A stretch of DNA of 5,883 nt from a bacterium (GTDB taxonomy: Bacteria > Patescibacteriota > Minisyncoccia > Phycocordibacterales > PALSA-1337): positions 1 to 5,883 of the forward strand of contig JAUYLM010000077.1 in the NCBI GenBank assembly GCA_030698965.1. Reading direction: 5' to 3'. This document shows, piece after piece, positions 1 to 5,307 of this stretch. Made by a program: the position numbers and the translations under genes. The notes below the pieces were generated by a model. That model was not told the origin of the DNA. It did no database searches and was given only the letters and a program-made list of their open reading frames with translations. Each line of letters starts with the position of its first letter. The stretch's first letter is position 1.

Positions 1-218
1 CTGATCGATTCAAGTTCGGCAATCGTTTTATCGAAGGCAGACCTGTAGATCAGTTTGGCGAATTCAGCCAGTTCGTGTGCTGGGATGCCAAGGCTCTTGG
101 CTTCATTGTGGATTTGACGCTTGAGTTCTTTTGGATTCAAGCGAATTCCATCTTGCTCCATTTTGTTTTGAAGCGCCTGCAGTGCGATCTGACCGATTCT
201 TTCTTGTGAGAGTGCCAT
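1..218 (-). CDS. Unrecognised small helical protein, 5' part only
   Basis: The reading frame opens at an ATG (218-216) and stays open for 72 codons to the window edge, so the C-terminus is missing. The protein begins MALSQERIGQIALQALQNKM and continues with a charged, largely helical stretch containing NPKELKRQIHNEAKSLGIP and AFDKTIAELES. I see no signal peptide, membrane segment, cysteine or catalytic motif in this part. The start is well supported: AAAGGAGT lies 6 nt upstream, and a strong promoter lies about 80 nt upstream. It runs in the same direction as the kinase gene behind it (123-bp gap) but has its own promoter. I have an impression of similar short hypothetical proteins in Patescibacteria, but I cannot name a family and assign no function. 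A small cytoplasmic regulatory or nucleic-acid-associated protein is possible but unproven. Confidence 0.8.
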   Translation of the reverse strand, partial: MALSQERIGQIALQALQNKMEQDGIRLNPKELKRQIHNEAKSLGIPAHELAEFAKLIYRSAFDKTIAELESI

Positions 219-224
219 AATGGT

Positions 225-232
225 ACTCCTTT
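225..232 (-). promoter_or_regulatory. Strong Shine-Dalgarno site of the small minus-strand gene
   Basis: Read on the minus strand, AAAGGAGT ends 6 nt before the ATG at 218. It is the best ribosome binding site in the window and fixes the start codon. Among the minus-strand and left-hand genes only this one has such a site; most other starts here have none. Confidence 0.8.
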
Positions 233-253
233 CTTTGATGAACTAATTACCTT

Positions 254-264
254 TACCTAAGGTA
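254..264. repeat. Short palindrome in the leader of the small gene, possible operator
   Basis: TACCTAAGGTA is a perfect 11-bp palindrome (5-bp arms around one base). It lies in the predicted 5' leader, about 30-40 bp downstream of the expected transcription start. Flanking CCTT (250-253) and AAGG (268-271) extend the symmetry with a 3-nt bulge. The central loop is too small for a good RNA hairpin, so a protein-binding DNA site is the likelier reading. On the minus strand a tandem AGGTAA AGGTAA also falls here. The function is unknown. Confidence 0.3.
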
Positions 265-300
265 TGCAAGGGTTGATTACTACATTTCCTCAACAAGTTA

Positions 301-329
301 AGTATAGCAGTTAAATACCGTATTGTCAA
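301..329 (-). promoter_or_regulatory. Sigma70-type promoter of the small minus-strand gene
   Basis: On the minus strand the sequence reads TTGACA (329-324), a 17-bp spacer, then TATACT (306-301). TGC directly precedes the -10, which makes an extended -10 as well. The -35 matches consensus 6/6, the -10 matches 5/6, and the spacing is optimal. The expected start of transcription is near 294, giving a leader of about 75 nt before the ATG at 218. The promoter lies just past the kinase stop codon (344-342), so the small gene need not depend on kinase transcription. Confidence 0.85.
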
Positions 330-341
330 GAGGAATAAGAA

Positions 342-1337
342 TTAAATCTCCCTAGGCTTGTAATCCTCCGGAGCTCTAGATAAAAACCACTGCAATTGCT
401 CAAGAGAAAGGAGTCCTTCCTGAGCTCCGACATACTGGATGACTGACATGGGATTGACCGGTGCCCAGACTAGCGCTTCTAGAGGAGACTTGCCCATTTG
501 CAAAGCCGAAACAAAAGTCGAAGCGAAAGAATCACCGCAACCCGTGCGTTCCAGCGGGGGCTTTGGATCCGGATAAATAGGCATAAAATAGAAATGATCT
601 CCATCGAGCATGTATGCGCCCTTAGGACCATCGGTGATCAGGACAATTTTTGGACCGTACGCGTGGATTTCTGCCAGCAGCTCTTTTATATCCCTCGATT
701 CCGTTGCCAGAATTCTCTGCGCTTCTTCTACATTTACAACATAAACTTCCGTTCGCTCGTAAATTTCCTTGAGCTGCCTTATTCCAAGCTTCATCTGGAA
801 TGTTCCGGGCTGGAAGGCCAGCTTTACTTTTTGATTATTTTTCAAATATTCCACGATCTCCTTATGATATGTCAAACTGTTGGAAGCCAATGAACTCAAA
901 TACATCCAACTCGGCGGAGAAATTTTCGGAAATTTGTAGTCATACTCAATATGATTCACTAGAATAGTCCGGTCAACATCATACCAAAGCACAAAATGAT
1001 AGTTCGTAGGCATGCCATGATGCTTGCGGATGAAGCTGGTATTTATTTTTTCTTTTTTTAACTCTGCTAGGCAGTCAGCGCCGTTCTGATCATTTCCGAT
1101 ATTCGTCACAAAAGAGGATCTCAGGCCAAGACGAGAGGCGCATACGGCGGCATTGGAAGAATTTCCTACGGCCTTGATGACTTTAACGTATTCAAAGGGG
1201 ACTTTATCTCCGAAGCTCATGCATATCTCGCATCTGTTCGTATCGACGGCGCAATGCACGCTAGCCTCCTTTATCTTTATGAAAGCATCGGTCGTGACAT
1301 CGCCGATTGACAGGAAGTCTATAGATTTTTGAAACAT
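342..1337 (-). CDS. PfkB/ribokinase-family carbohydrate kinase
   Basis: This 331-residue protein probably phosphorylates a sugar, sugar phosphate or nucleoside with ATP in the cytoplasm. Ribokinase-fold landmarks appear in order: the first strand SIGDVTTDAFI (10-20), a substrate-side motif GNSSNAAVCASRLGL (58-72), NVEE (202-205, the NxxE metal/phosphate motif), LITDGPKGAY (233-242), and RTGCGDSF (264-271), with D269 as the expected catalytic base and GCGD forming the anion hole. The usual di-glycine of the first signature is Val57-Gly58. An insertion at 28-39 carries H28, C29, C36 and C39. From memory, this insertion and the C-terminal block (APVNPMSVIQYVGAQEG) are typical of CPR PfkB proteins. 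The gene diverges from fba across 16 bp. The substrate cannot be read from sequence: a 6-phosphofructokinase-like, tagatose-6-phosphate or nucleoside kinase role are all possible. The stop is TAA, and no Shine-Dalgarno site precedes the ATG. Confidence 0.9.
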   Translation of the reverse strand: MFQKSIDFLSIGDVTTDAFIKIKEASVHCAVDTNRCEICMSFGDKVPFEYVKVIKAVGNSSNAAVCASRLGLRSSFVTNIGNDQNGADCLAELKKEKINTSFIRKHHGMPTNYHFVLWYDVDRTILVNHIEYDYKFPKISPPSWMYLSSLASNSLTYHKEIVEYLKNNQKVKLAFQPGTFQMKLGIRQLKEIYERTEVYVVNVEEAQRILATESRDIKELLAEIHAYGPKIVLITDGPKGAYMLDGDHFYFMPIYPDPKPPLERTGCGDSFASTFVSALQMGKSPLEALVWAPVNPMSVIQYVGAQEGLLSLEQLQWFLSRAPEDYKPREI

Positions 1338-1338
1338 A

Positions 1339-1347
1339 TGGTAAAAT
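1339..1347 (+). promoter_or_regulatory. Extended -10 promoter of fba, predicted leaderless
   Basis: TGG (1339-1341) followed by TAAAAT (1342-1347) forms an extended -10 box. Only six bases (1348-1353) separate it from the fba ATG, so transcription should begin at or next to the A of the start codon. No -35 of quality is present at the expected distance; extended -10 promoters can do without one. It overlaps the opposite-strand promoter by two bases. Confidence 0.6.
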
Positions 1348-1354
1348 TATAGCA
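1346..1354 (-). promoter_or_regulatory. Extended -10 promoter of the PfkB kinase, predicted leaderless
   Basis: On the minus strand TGC (1354-1352) precedes a perfect TATAAT (1351-1346). Eight bases (1345-1338) then lead to the kinase ATG at 1337. The predicted start of transcription is at or within a base or two of the ATG, and there is no Shine-Dalgarno sequence. I found no -35 at normal spacing. The box extends onto the first base of the fba start codon. Confidence 0.65.
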
Positions 1355-2217
1355 TGGAAAATAATATGAAAAATCTGTCGGAGTGCATAAGAGAGGCGCG
1401 AACAGCTGGAAGGGCGATTGGACACTTCAATATTTCAAATATGGAAGGATTCTCTGCGGTCGTTATGGCCGCAAAAGAACTGAATGTTCCCGTGATCATT
1501 GGAGTGTCTGAAGGAGAAAGGGATTTCTTAGGTACACGGGAAATAGTTGCGGTTGTAAAAAGTTATCGTGAGCGGACGGGCCAGGCTGTTTTTCTTAACG
1601 CCGATCATACCTATTCATTTGAAAAAGTAGTTGAAGCGGTGGATGCCGGTTTCGATATGGTCATATATGATGGGACTGAGCATTCTTTCGAAGAAAACAT
1701 CGAAATAACTAAGAAATGCCTTGAATACGCAAAATCAAAAAATCCAAGTATTGTTTTTGAAGGCGAGATAGGATTTATCGGAAAATCATCCAAGCTGTTG
1801 GATTCCGTTCCTGATGGAGTTGGAAAAATGACGACTCCCGAAGAAGCAAAAACCTTCGTAGAAAGTACAAAGGTAGATCTATTGGCTCCGGCTGTTGGAA
1901 ATGTGCACGGAATGGTAAAAGGAGGAGAGCCCGCTTTGAATATTGCCCGTATCGCGGAGATCTCCATGTCCTCCGGCGTGCCGCTCGTCCTTCATGGGGC
2001 TTCCGGAAATTCAAAAGAGGATATCGTGAGCGCCATAGATGCCGGGGTCGTCATTGTCCATATCAATACAGAGCTTAGAGTGGCATATCGATCCGGCCTG
2101 ATGAAATCATTGCAGGAAAATCCCGATGAATTGTCACCGTACAAATATTTAAAAGGTGCAAGGAATGCCATGCAGAAAATCGTCGAGGAGAAATTAAAAA
2201 TTTTCAATAAAATATGA
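1354..2217 (+). CDS. fba: Class II (zinc) fructose-bisphosphate aldolase
   Basis: The enzyme reversibly splits fructose 1,6-bisphosphate into dihydroxyacetone phosphate and glyceraldehyde 3-phosphate in the cytoplasm, in glycolysis or gluconeogenesis. The 287-residue length is normal for class II. The family motifs are intact: GHFNISNMEGF (23-33), LNADHTYSFE (81-90) with catalytic D84 and zinc ligand H85, EGEIG (136-140), APAVGNVHGMVKGGEP (178-193) with ligand H185, LHGASG (213-218) with ligand H214, and INTELR (237-242) for phosphate binding. The C-terminus (PYKYLKGARNAMQKIVEEK) is also typical. A tagatose-bisphosphate aldolase of the GatY/KbaY type belongs to the same family and cannot be excluded. 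The start at 1354 fits a leaderless promoter; an in-frame ATG at 1366 (MKNLSE) is the alternative. The gene overlaps the next one by ATGA and diverges from the kinase. Confidence 0.93.
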   Translation: MENNMKNLSECIREARTAGRAIGHFNISNMEGFSAVVMAAKELNVPVIIGVSEGERDFLGTREIVAVVKSYRERTGQAVFLNADHTYSFEKVVEAVDAGFDMVIYDGTEHSFEENIEITKKCLEYAKSKNPSIVFEGEIGFIGKSSKLLDSVPDGVGKMTTPEEAKTFVESTKVDLLAPAVGNVHGMVKGGEPALNIARIAEISMSSGVPLVLHGASGNSKEDIVSAIDAGVVIVHINTELRVAYRSGLMKSLQENPDELSPYKYLKGARNAMQKIVEEKLKIFNKI

Positions 2218-3185
2218 AAAAAGTCTTTATAACAAGAAAAATACCTGAGACTGGGATAAATCTACTCAAAGAAAAGGGATACGAAGTAGATATAAGCCCT
2301 GAAGACAGGCCTCTGACGAAGGGAGAACTGATAAATGCATTGAAGGCTAAGCAGTATGACGCGGTGCTCACTCTTTTGACCGATACGATAGACGCCGAAG
2401 TTATGGATTCGGCCCCGACTGTGAAAATATACGCCAACTATGCCATCGGTTTCAATAATATCAGTCTCGATGAGGCAAAAAAAAGAAATATTTACGTAAC
2501 AAATACTCCTGGCGGAGGCGCGGACAGGGTAGCGGAGCACACTTGGGCGCTTATTCTTGCCTTATCATGCAGAATAGTTGAGGGGGATTCCTATATGAGA
2601 AATGGAAAGTACAAAGGTTGGGATCCCATGCTTCTGCATGGAACCAAATTGGCCGGAAAAACTCTGGGGATCATCGGAACGGGGAAAATCGGCGCCGATG
2701 TGGCGCATCGCGGAAAGCATGGTTTTGATATGAACATTGCCTACTATGATGTGGTTAGAAATGAAAGTTTGGAAAAAGATTTTCAGGCAGTTTTTTATCC
2801 GACTGTGGATGAGGTTCTGAAGATAGCCGATGTCGTTTCCCTGCACGTTCCTCTGTTGGATTCTACCAGGCATTTGATAAACTCCGATCGCCTGAAGATG
2901 ATGAAGTCCTCGACCTATCTCATCAATACTTCCAGAGGTCCTGTGGTGGATGAAAAAGCGCTTGTCAGCGCTTTACAGAATGGTGTTATAAAAGGGGCTG
3001 GGCTGGATGTCTATGAATTTGAGCCGGACTTGGCAAAAGGGCTTGCAGAGCTTCCAAACGTGGTTCTGACACCTCATATAGCCTCTGGAACTGAGGAGGC
3101 GCGTCACGATATGGCTATTATTTCTGCTTCAAATATTATAGATGCCTTAGAAGGTGTTACCCCCAGAAATCAGGTAAGCTATTGA
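2214..3185 (+). CDS. gyaR: D-2-hydroxyacid dehydrogenase, glycerate/glyoxylate reductase type
   Basis: This is a 323-residue cytoplasmic NAD(P)-dependent D-isomer-specific 2-hydroxyacid dehydrogenase. The nucleotide-binding motif GTGKIG (155-160) is followed by an acidic residue (YYD, D179) at the end of the second strand, which suggests a preference for NAD(H). The catalytic set is complete: R241 in NTSRGPVVDE, E270 in LDVYEFEP, and H288 in TPHIASG. YAIGFNNI (76-83) and the N-terminus (VFITRKIPETG) resemble glyoxylate reductase/D-glycerate dehydrogenase (GyaR) rather than SerA, and there is no ACT domain. The likely reaction is hydroxypyruvate or glyoxylate to D-glycerate or glycolate; the exact substrate is uncertain, and D-lactate or related acids are alternatives. 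Its ATG overlaps the fba stop in ATGA. The only purine-rich site, GAGGAG at 2185-2190, is too distant, so translation is probably coupled to fba. Confidence 0.88.
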   Translation: MKKVFITRKIPETGINLLKEKGYEVDISPEDRPLTKGELINALKAKQYDAVLTLLTDTIDAEVMDSAPTVKIYANYAIGFNNISLDEAKKRNIYVTNTPGGGADRVAEHTWALILALSCRIVEGDSYMRNGKYKGWDPMLLHGTKLAGKTLGIIGTGKIGADVAHRGKHGFDMNIAYYDVVRNESLEKDFQAVFYPTVDEVLKIADVVSLHVPLLDSTRHLINSDRLKMMKSSTYLINTSRGPVVDEKALVSALQNGVIKGAGLDVYEFEPDLAKGLAELPNVVLTPHIASGTEEARHDMAIISASNIIDALEGVTPRNQVSY

Positions 3186-3210
3186 TTTTTTTGCCTACAT
3201 GTATTAAAGT
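3182..3210 (+). promoter_or_regulatory. Candidate promoter of rplY overlapping the preceding stop codon
   Basis: TTGATT (3182-3187, 4/6 to the -35 consensus) spans the TGA stop of the dehydrogenase. After 17 bp comes TAAAGT (3205-3210, 4/6 to the -10). Eight bases separate it from the rplY ATG, so the transcript would have almost no leader. The spacing is ideal but both boxes are weak; readthrough from fba is a real alternative. Confidence 0.4.
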
Positions 3211-3218
3211 AACCTCCT

Positions 3219-3905
3219 ATGATTACCTTAACCGCAGAGAAAAGAGATATAAAGGATTCTGTAGAAGACATGAGAAAAGCTGGCAAGCTTCCGGCTGTTT
3301 TCTATGGTCCCAAGGAAAAGTCCACTCCCATCACGATTTCCATGAAGGATTTTATAAAAGCTTTCAAACAGGCCGGGGAATCCTCCGTTGTCATCCTCAA
3401 GGAAGGGAATGATGAGCACGAATCATTGATTCATGATGTTGATGTTCATCCGCTGACGGGTGCTCCGCGCCATGCCGATTTCTATGTGATTGAAAAAGGA
3501 AAGAAAGTCAGGGTGCATGTTCCGCTTGTTTATGAAGGAGTATCACCTGCCGTAAAGGATAAGGGCGGAATTCTAGTCAAAGTTATGCGTGAACTCGAAA
3601 TCGAAGCTTCTCCGAAAGACTTGCCTCATGAGCTAAAGGCGGATATCTCCTCTCTTACGGAACTTTCAAGCGTGATCACCGCTGAAGATATAAAAATTCC
3701 TGCAGGCGTAACTCTCATTGCGAATCCGGAAGAAATAATAGCCTCAATTGCTGAAGCTAAGGAAGAAGTTGAAGAGGTGAAGCCGATAGACATGTCTGCT
3801 ATTGAAGTTGAAAAGAAGGGCAAGGAAGCAAAGGAAGGCGAGGAGGTGCCGCAGGCGCCAGACAATGTCGGTACTGGAGCGGCGAAGAAAGAAGAGAAGA
3901 AATAG
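3219..3905 (+). CDS. rplY: 50S ribosomal protein bL25, CTC/TL5 type
   Basis: bL25 binds 5S rRNA in the large ribosomal subunit. This 228-residue protein is the long CTC/TL5 form. An N-terminal 5S-binding domain (about 1-93) contains MRKAGKLPAVFYGPKEK (18-34) and DVDVHPLTGAPRHADFYV (73-90). A second beta-rich domain (about 94-185) contains VHVPLVYEGVSPAVKDKGG and DLPHELKADISSL. From about 180 onward the tail is low-complexity and rich in Glu, Lys and Ala (EKKGKEAKEGEEV), as is common in CTC proteins. No Shine-Dalgarno site precedes the ATG; instead ACCTCCT (3212-3218), an anti-Shine-Dalgarno-like string, abuts it. The start is supported by the conserved N-terminus and by a candidate promoter close upstream. 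The gene lies 33 bp after the dehydrogenase; the stop is TAG. Confidence 0.95.
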   Translation: MITLTAEKRDIKDSVEDMRKAGKLPAVFYGPKEKSTPITISMKDFIKAFKQAGESSVVILKEGNDEHESLIHDVDVHPLTGAPRHADFYVIEKGKKVRVHVPLVYEGVSPAVKDKGGILVKVMRELEIEASPKDLPHELKADISSLTELSSVITAEDIKIPAGVTLIANPEEIIASIAEAKEEVEEVKPIDMSAIEVEKKGKEAKEGEEVPQAPDNVGTGAAKKEEKK

Positions 3906-3914
3906 TGGTATAAT
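3906..3914 (+). promoter_or_regulatory. Consensus extended -10 promoter of the transglycosylase, predicted leaderless
   Basis: TGG (3906-3908) and a perfect TATAAT (3909-3914) begin one base after the rplY TAG stop (3903-3905). Seven bases (AGAGCCT) then lead to the ATG at 3922, so transcription should start at or one base before the start codon. The -35 region (about 3886-3891) lies in the purine-rich rplY tail and has no match. No usable Shine-Dalgarno sequence is present. Confidence 0.7.
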
Positions 3915-3921
3915 AGAGCCT

Positions 3922-5283
3922 ATGAAGATTATTATAAGCGCCTTTTTCTTTGTCGTGGTTTTACTCTCTTTTCCTGGTGTTATGCGTGCTCAGGAGAGTA
4001 CCGCTCAAAGGGAGGCGCGCCTCCAGGCGGAGCTCGATCAGGTTGAAAAGGAGCAGGAGGAAACCAAGAAAATACTGAATGAAGCCCAGAATCAATCCGC
4101 TTCTCTTAAGCGCGATATTCTAATTTTAAATACGAAGATAAAAGCCGCGGAGCTGAATATAAGGGCAAAGAATCTGCTTATCGAGGGGCTTGGAAAGGAC
4201 ATTACAAAGAAGGAGCAGACGATAGAGGATCTCTCGTCCCGCATAGAGCGCGGGCGGGAGTCCCTGGGGCAGATCATGCGCAAGACTAATGAAGTCGGCA
4301 CGATCACTTTGCCGGAGATTCTGCTAGCTAGAGAGAGTGTCACGGAAATTTTTTCTGACCTGGATACTTTCGAGTCAGTCCAGGCATCCCTGTACTTTAC
4401 ATTCGGGGAGATAAGAAGCGCTAAATCACAGACTGAGGTTGAAAAGAATACTCTGGACAAAAAGAGAAATCAGGAGCTCGATGCTCGGGCGGTGATAGAC
4501 AAGGAACGCAAGAGCATTGCCGCGAATCAGGCAAAAAAGAACAAGCTTCTGTCCATAAGCAAGGGGAATGAAAAGGCCTACTCAAATGTTCTGGTTGAAA
4601 AACAGCGCAGGGCGGCGGAGATACGCGCCGCTCTCTTTTCTTTGAGAGATGCCAAGGCCATTCCCTTTGAACTGGCGCTGAGATATGCCAACGCGGCTTC
4701 CAAAGCAACCGGCATCCGTCCTGCTTTTCTCCTTGGAATATTCGCCCAGGAATCCAGCTTTGATTCGAATGATTCGACTTTCGGGAAGCAGGTCGGTTCA
4801 TGCTATGTTACGGACACAGAGACCGGAGCCGGAGCTAGCGTAAGGTCCGGAAATGTATTTAAAAATGTCATGAATCCCACTCGAGATATCCCTCCGTTCC
4901 TGGATATTACCAGATCCCTCAGTCTGGACTACACCAAGACACTCGTATCATGCCCGCAGTCCATCGGGTGGGGAGGAGCCATGGGTCCGGCGCAATTCAT
5001 ACCCTCTACCTGGAAACTCTATATAAGCGGTATAAAGAAAGCCTTGGGAGTAAGCACTCCCAACCCATGGAACCCCGAGCACGCCTTCGTCGCGGCCTCG
5101 CTCCTGCTAATGGATAATGGCGCAAAATATGGAAGTTATACGGCCGAGCAGAATGCGGCCTGCAAATACTTTTCGGGAGGCTCATGTAGCAAGTCAGCTT
5201 GGGTCAAATCCTACGGAACTCAGGTCATGATCAAAGCGGATATGATCCAGAGAACCATGATTGACCCATTGCAGGGAATATGA
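3922..5283 (+). CDS. Secreted coiled-coil lytic murein transglycosylase
   Basis: This 453-residue exported enzyme probably cleaves the peptidoglycan glycan strand. A signal peptide occupies residues 1-23 (MK, a hydrophobic run to L15, likely cleavage after MRA). Residues 25-245 are charged coiled coil interrupted near 125-160 by a less charged segment (TLPEILLARESVTEIFSDLD), an arrangement like the PcsB/EnvC/CwlO coiled-coil modules. The catalytic lysozyme-like domain spans about 246-453: FAQESSF (274-280) holds the expected catalytic E277, and GWGGAMGPAQFIPSTW (349-364) is the SLT/MltB-type substrate motif, followed by NPWNPEHAF and a tyrosine-containing region. C294, C344, C414 and C422 are the only cysteines and all lie in this domain, suggesting disulfides. 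The frame is open upstream to about 3802, but that extension is a basic shadow of the rplY tail; the signal peptide and promoter fix the start at 3922. Confidence 0.88.
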   Translation: MKIIISAFFFVVVLLSFPGVMRAQESTAQREARLQAELDQVEKEQEETKKILNEAQNQSASLKRDILILNTKIKAAELNIRAKNLLIEGLGKDITKKEQTIEDLSSRIERGRESLGQIMRKTNEVGTITLPEILLARESVTEIFSDLDTFESVQASLYFTFGEIRSAKSQTEVEKNTLDKKRNQELDARAVIDKERKSIAANQAKKNKLLSISKGNEKAYSNVLVEKQRRAAEIRAALFSLRDAKAIPFELALRYANAASKATGIRPAFLLGIFAQESSFDSNDSTFGKQVGSCYVTDTETGAGASVRSGNVFKNVMNPTRDIPPFLDITRSLSLDYTKTLVSCPQSIGWGGAMGPAQFIPSTWKLYISGIKKALGVSTPNPWNPEHAFVAASLLLMDNGAKYGSYTAEQNAACKYFSGGSCSKSAWVKSYGTQVMIKADMIQRTMIDPLQGI

Positions 5284-5289
5284 TAAAGT
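5261..5289 (+). promoter_or_regulatory. Candidate promoter of rpmE-prfA overlapping the preceding stop codon
   Basis: TTGACC (5261-5266, 5/6 to the -35 consensus), a 17-bp spacer, then TAAAGT (5284-5289, 4/6 to the -10). TGA (5281-5283), the transglycosylase stop codon, supplies the TGn of an extended -10. Transcription would begin near 5296, leaving about 12 nt before the rpmE ATG. TACATT (5296-5301), 6 nt before the ATG, is a weaker alternative -10 for a leaderless start. Confidence 0.55.
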
Positions 5290-5307
5290 CTTTTGTACAT
5301 TACATTT

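Noticed and set aside
498..893. Open frame of 131 codons on the plus strand inside the kinase gene
   Set aside because: It lies fully antisense to the conserved kinase, lacks any family motif or ribosome site, and has the composition of a reverse-complement shadow.
1307..1312. TTGACA as the -35 box of the fba promoter
   Set aside because: The spacing to TAAAAT at 1342 is 29 bp, far beyond the workable range, and it lies within conserved kinase codons.
2185..2190. GAGGAG as a Shine-Dalgarno site for the dehydrogenase
   Set aside because: It is 23 nt before the ATG, too far to act; the ATGA overlap with fba explains initiation better.
3157..3193. Possible terminator after the dehydrogenase (TTACC/GGTAA stem, T-run at 3186-3192)
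   Set aside because: The stem is only 5 bp with an 11-nt loop, lies inside the coding end, and the T-run begins about 8 nt after it; too weak for an intrinsic terminator.
3182..3412. Plus-strand open frame starting with TTG at the dehydrogenase stop
   Set aside because: It overlaps rplY in another frame, has no recognisable motif and uses a weak start; it is a shadow of rplY.
3802..3921. Forty-residue in-frame extension upstream of the transglycosylase signal peptide
   Set aside because: It is almost wholly Arg/Lys and is the alternate-frame reading of the Glu/Lys-rich rplY tail. It would bury the signal peptide, and the extended -10 lies inside it just before the ATG at 3922.
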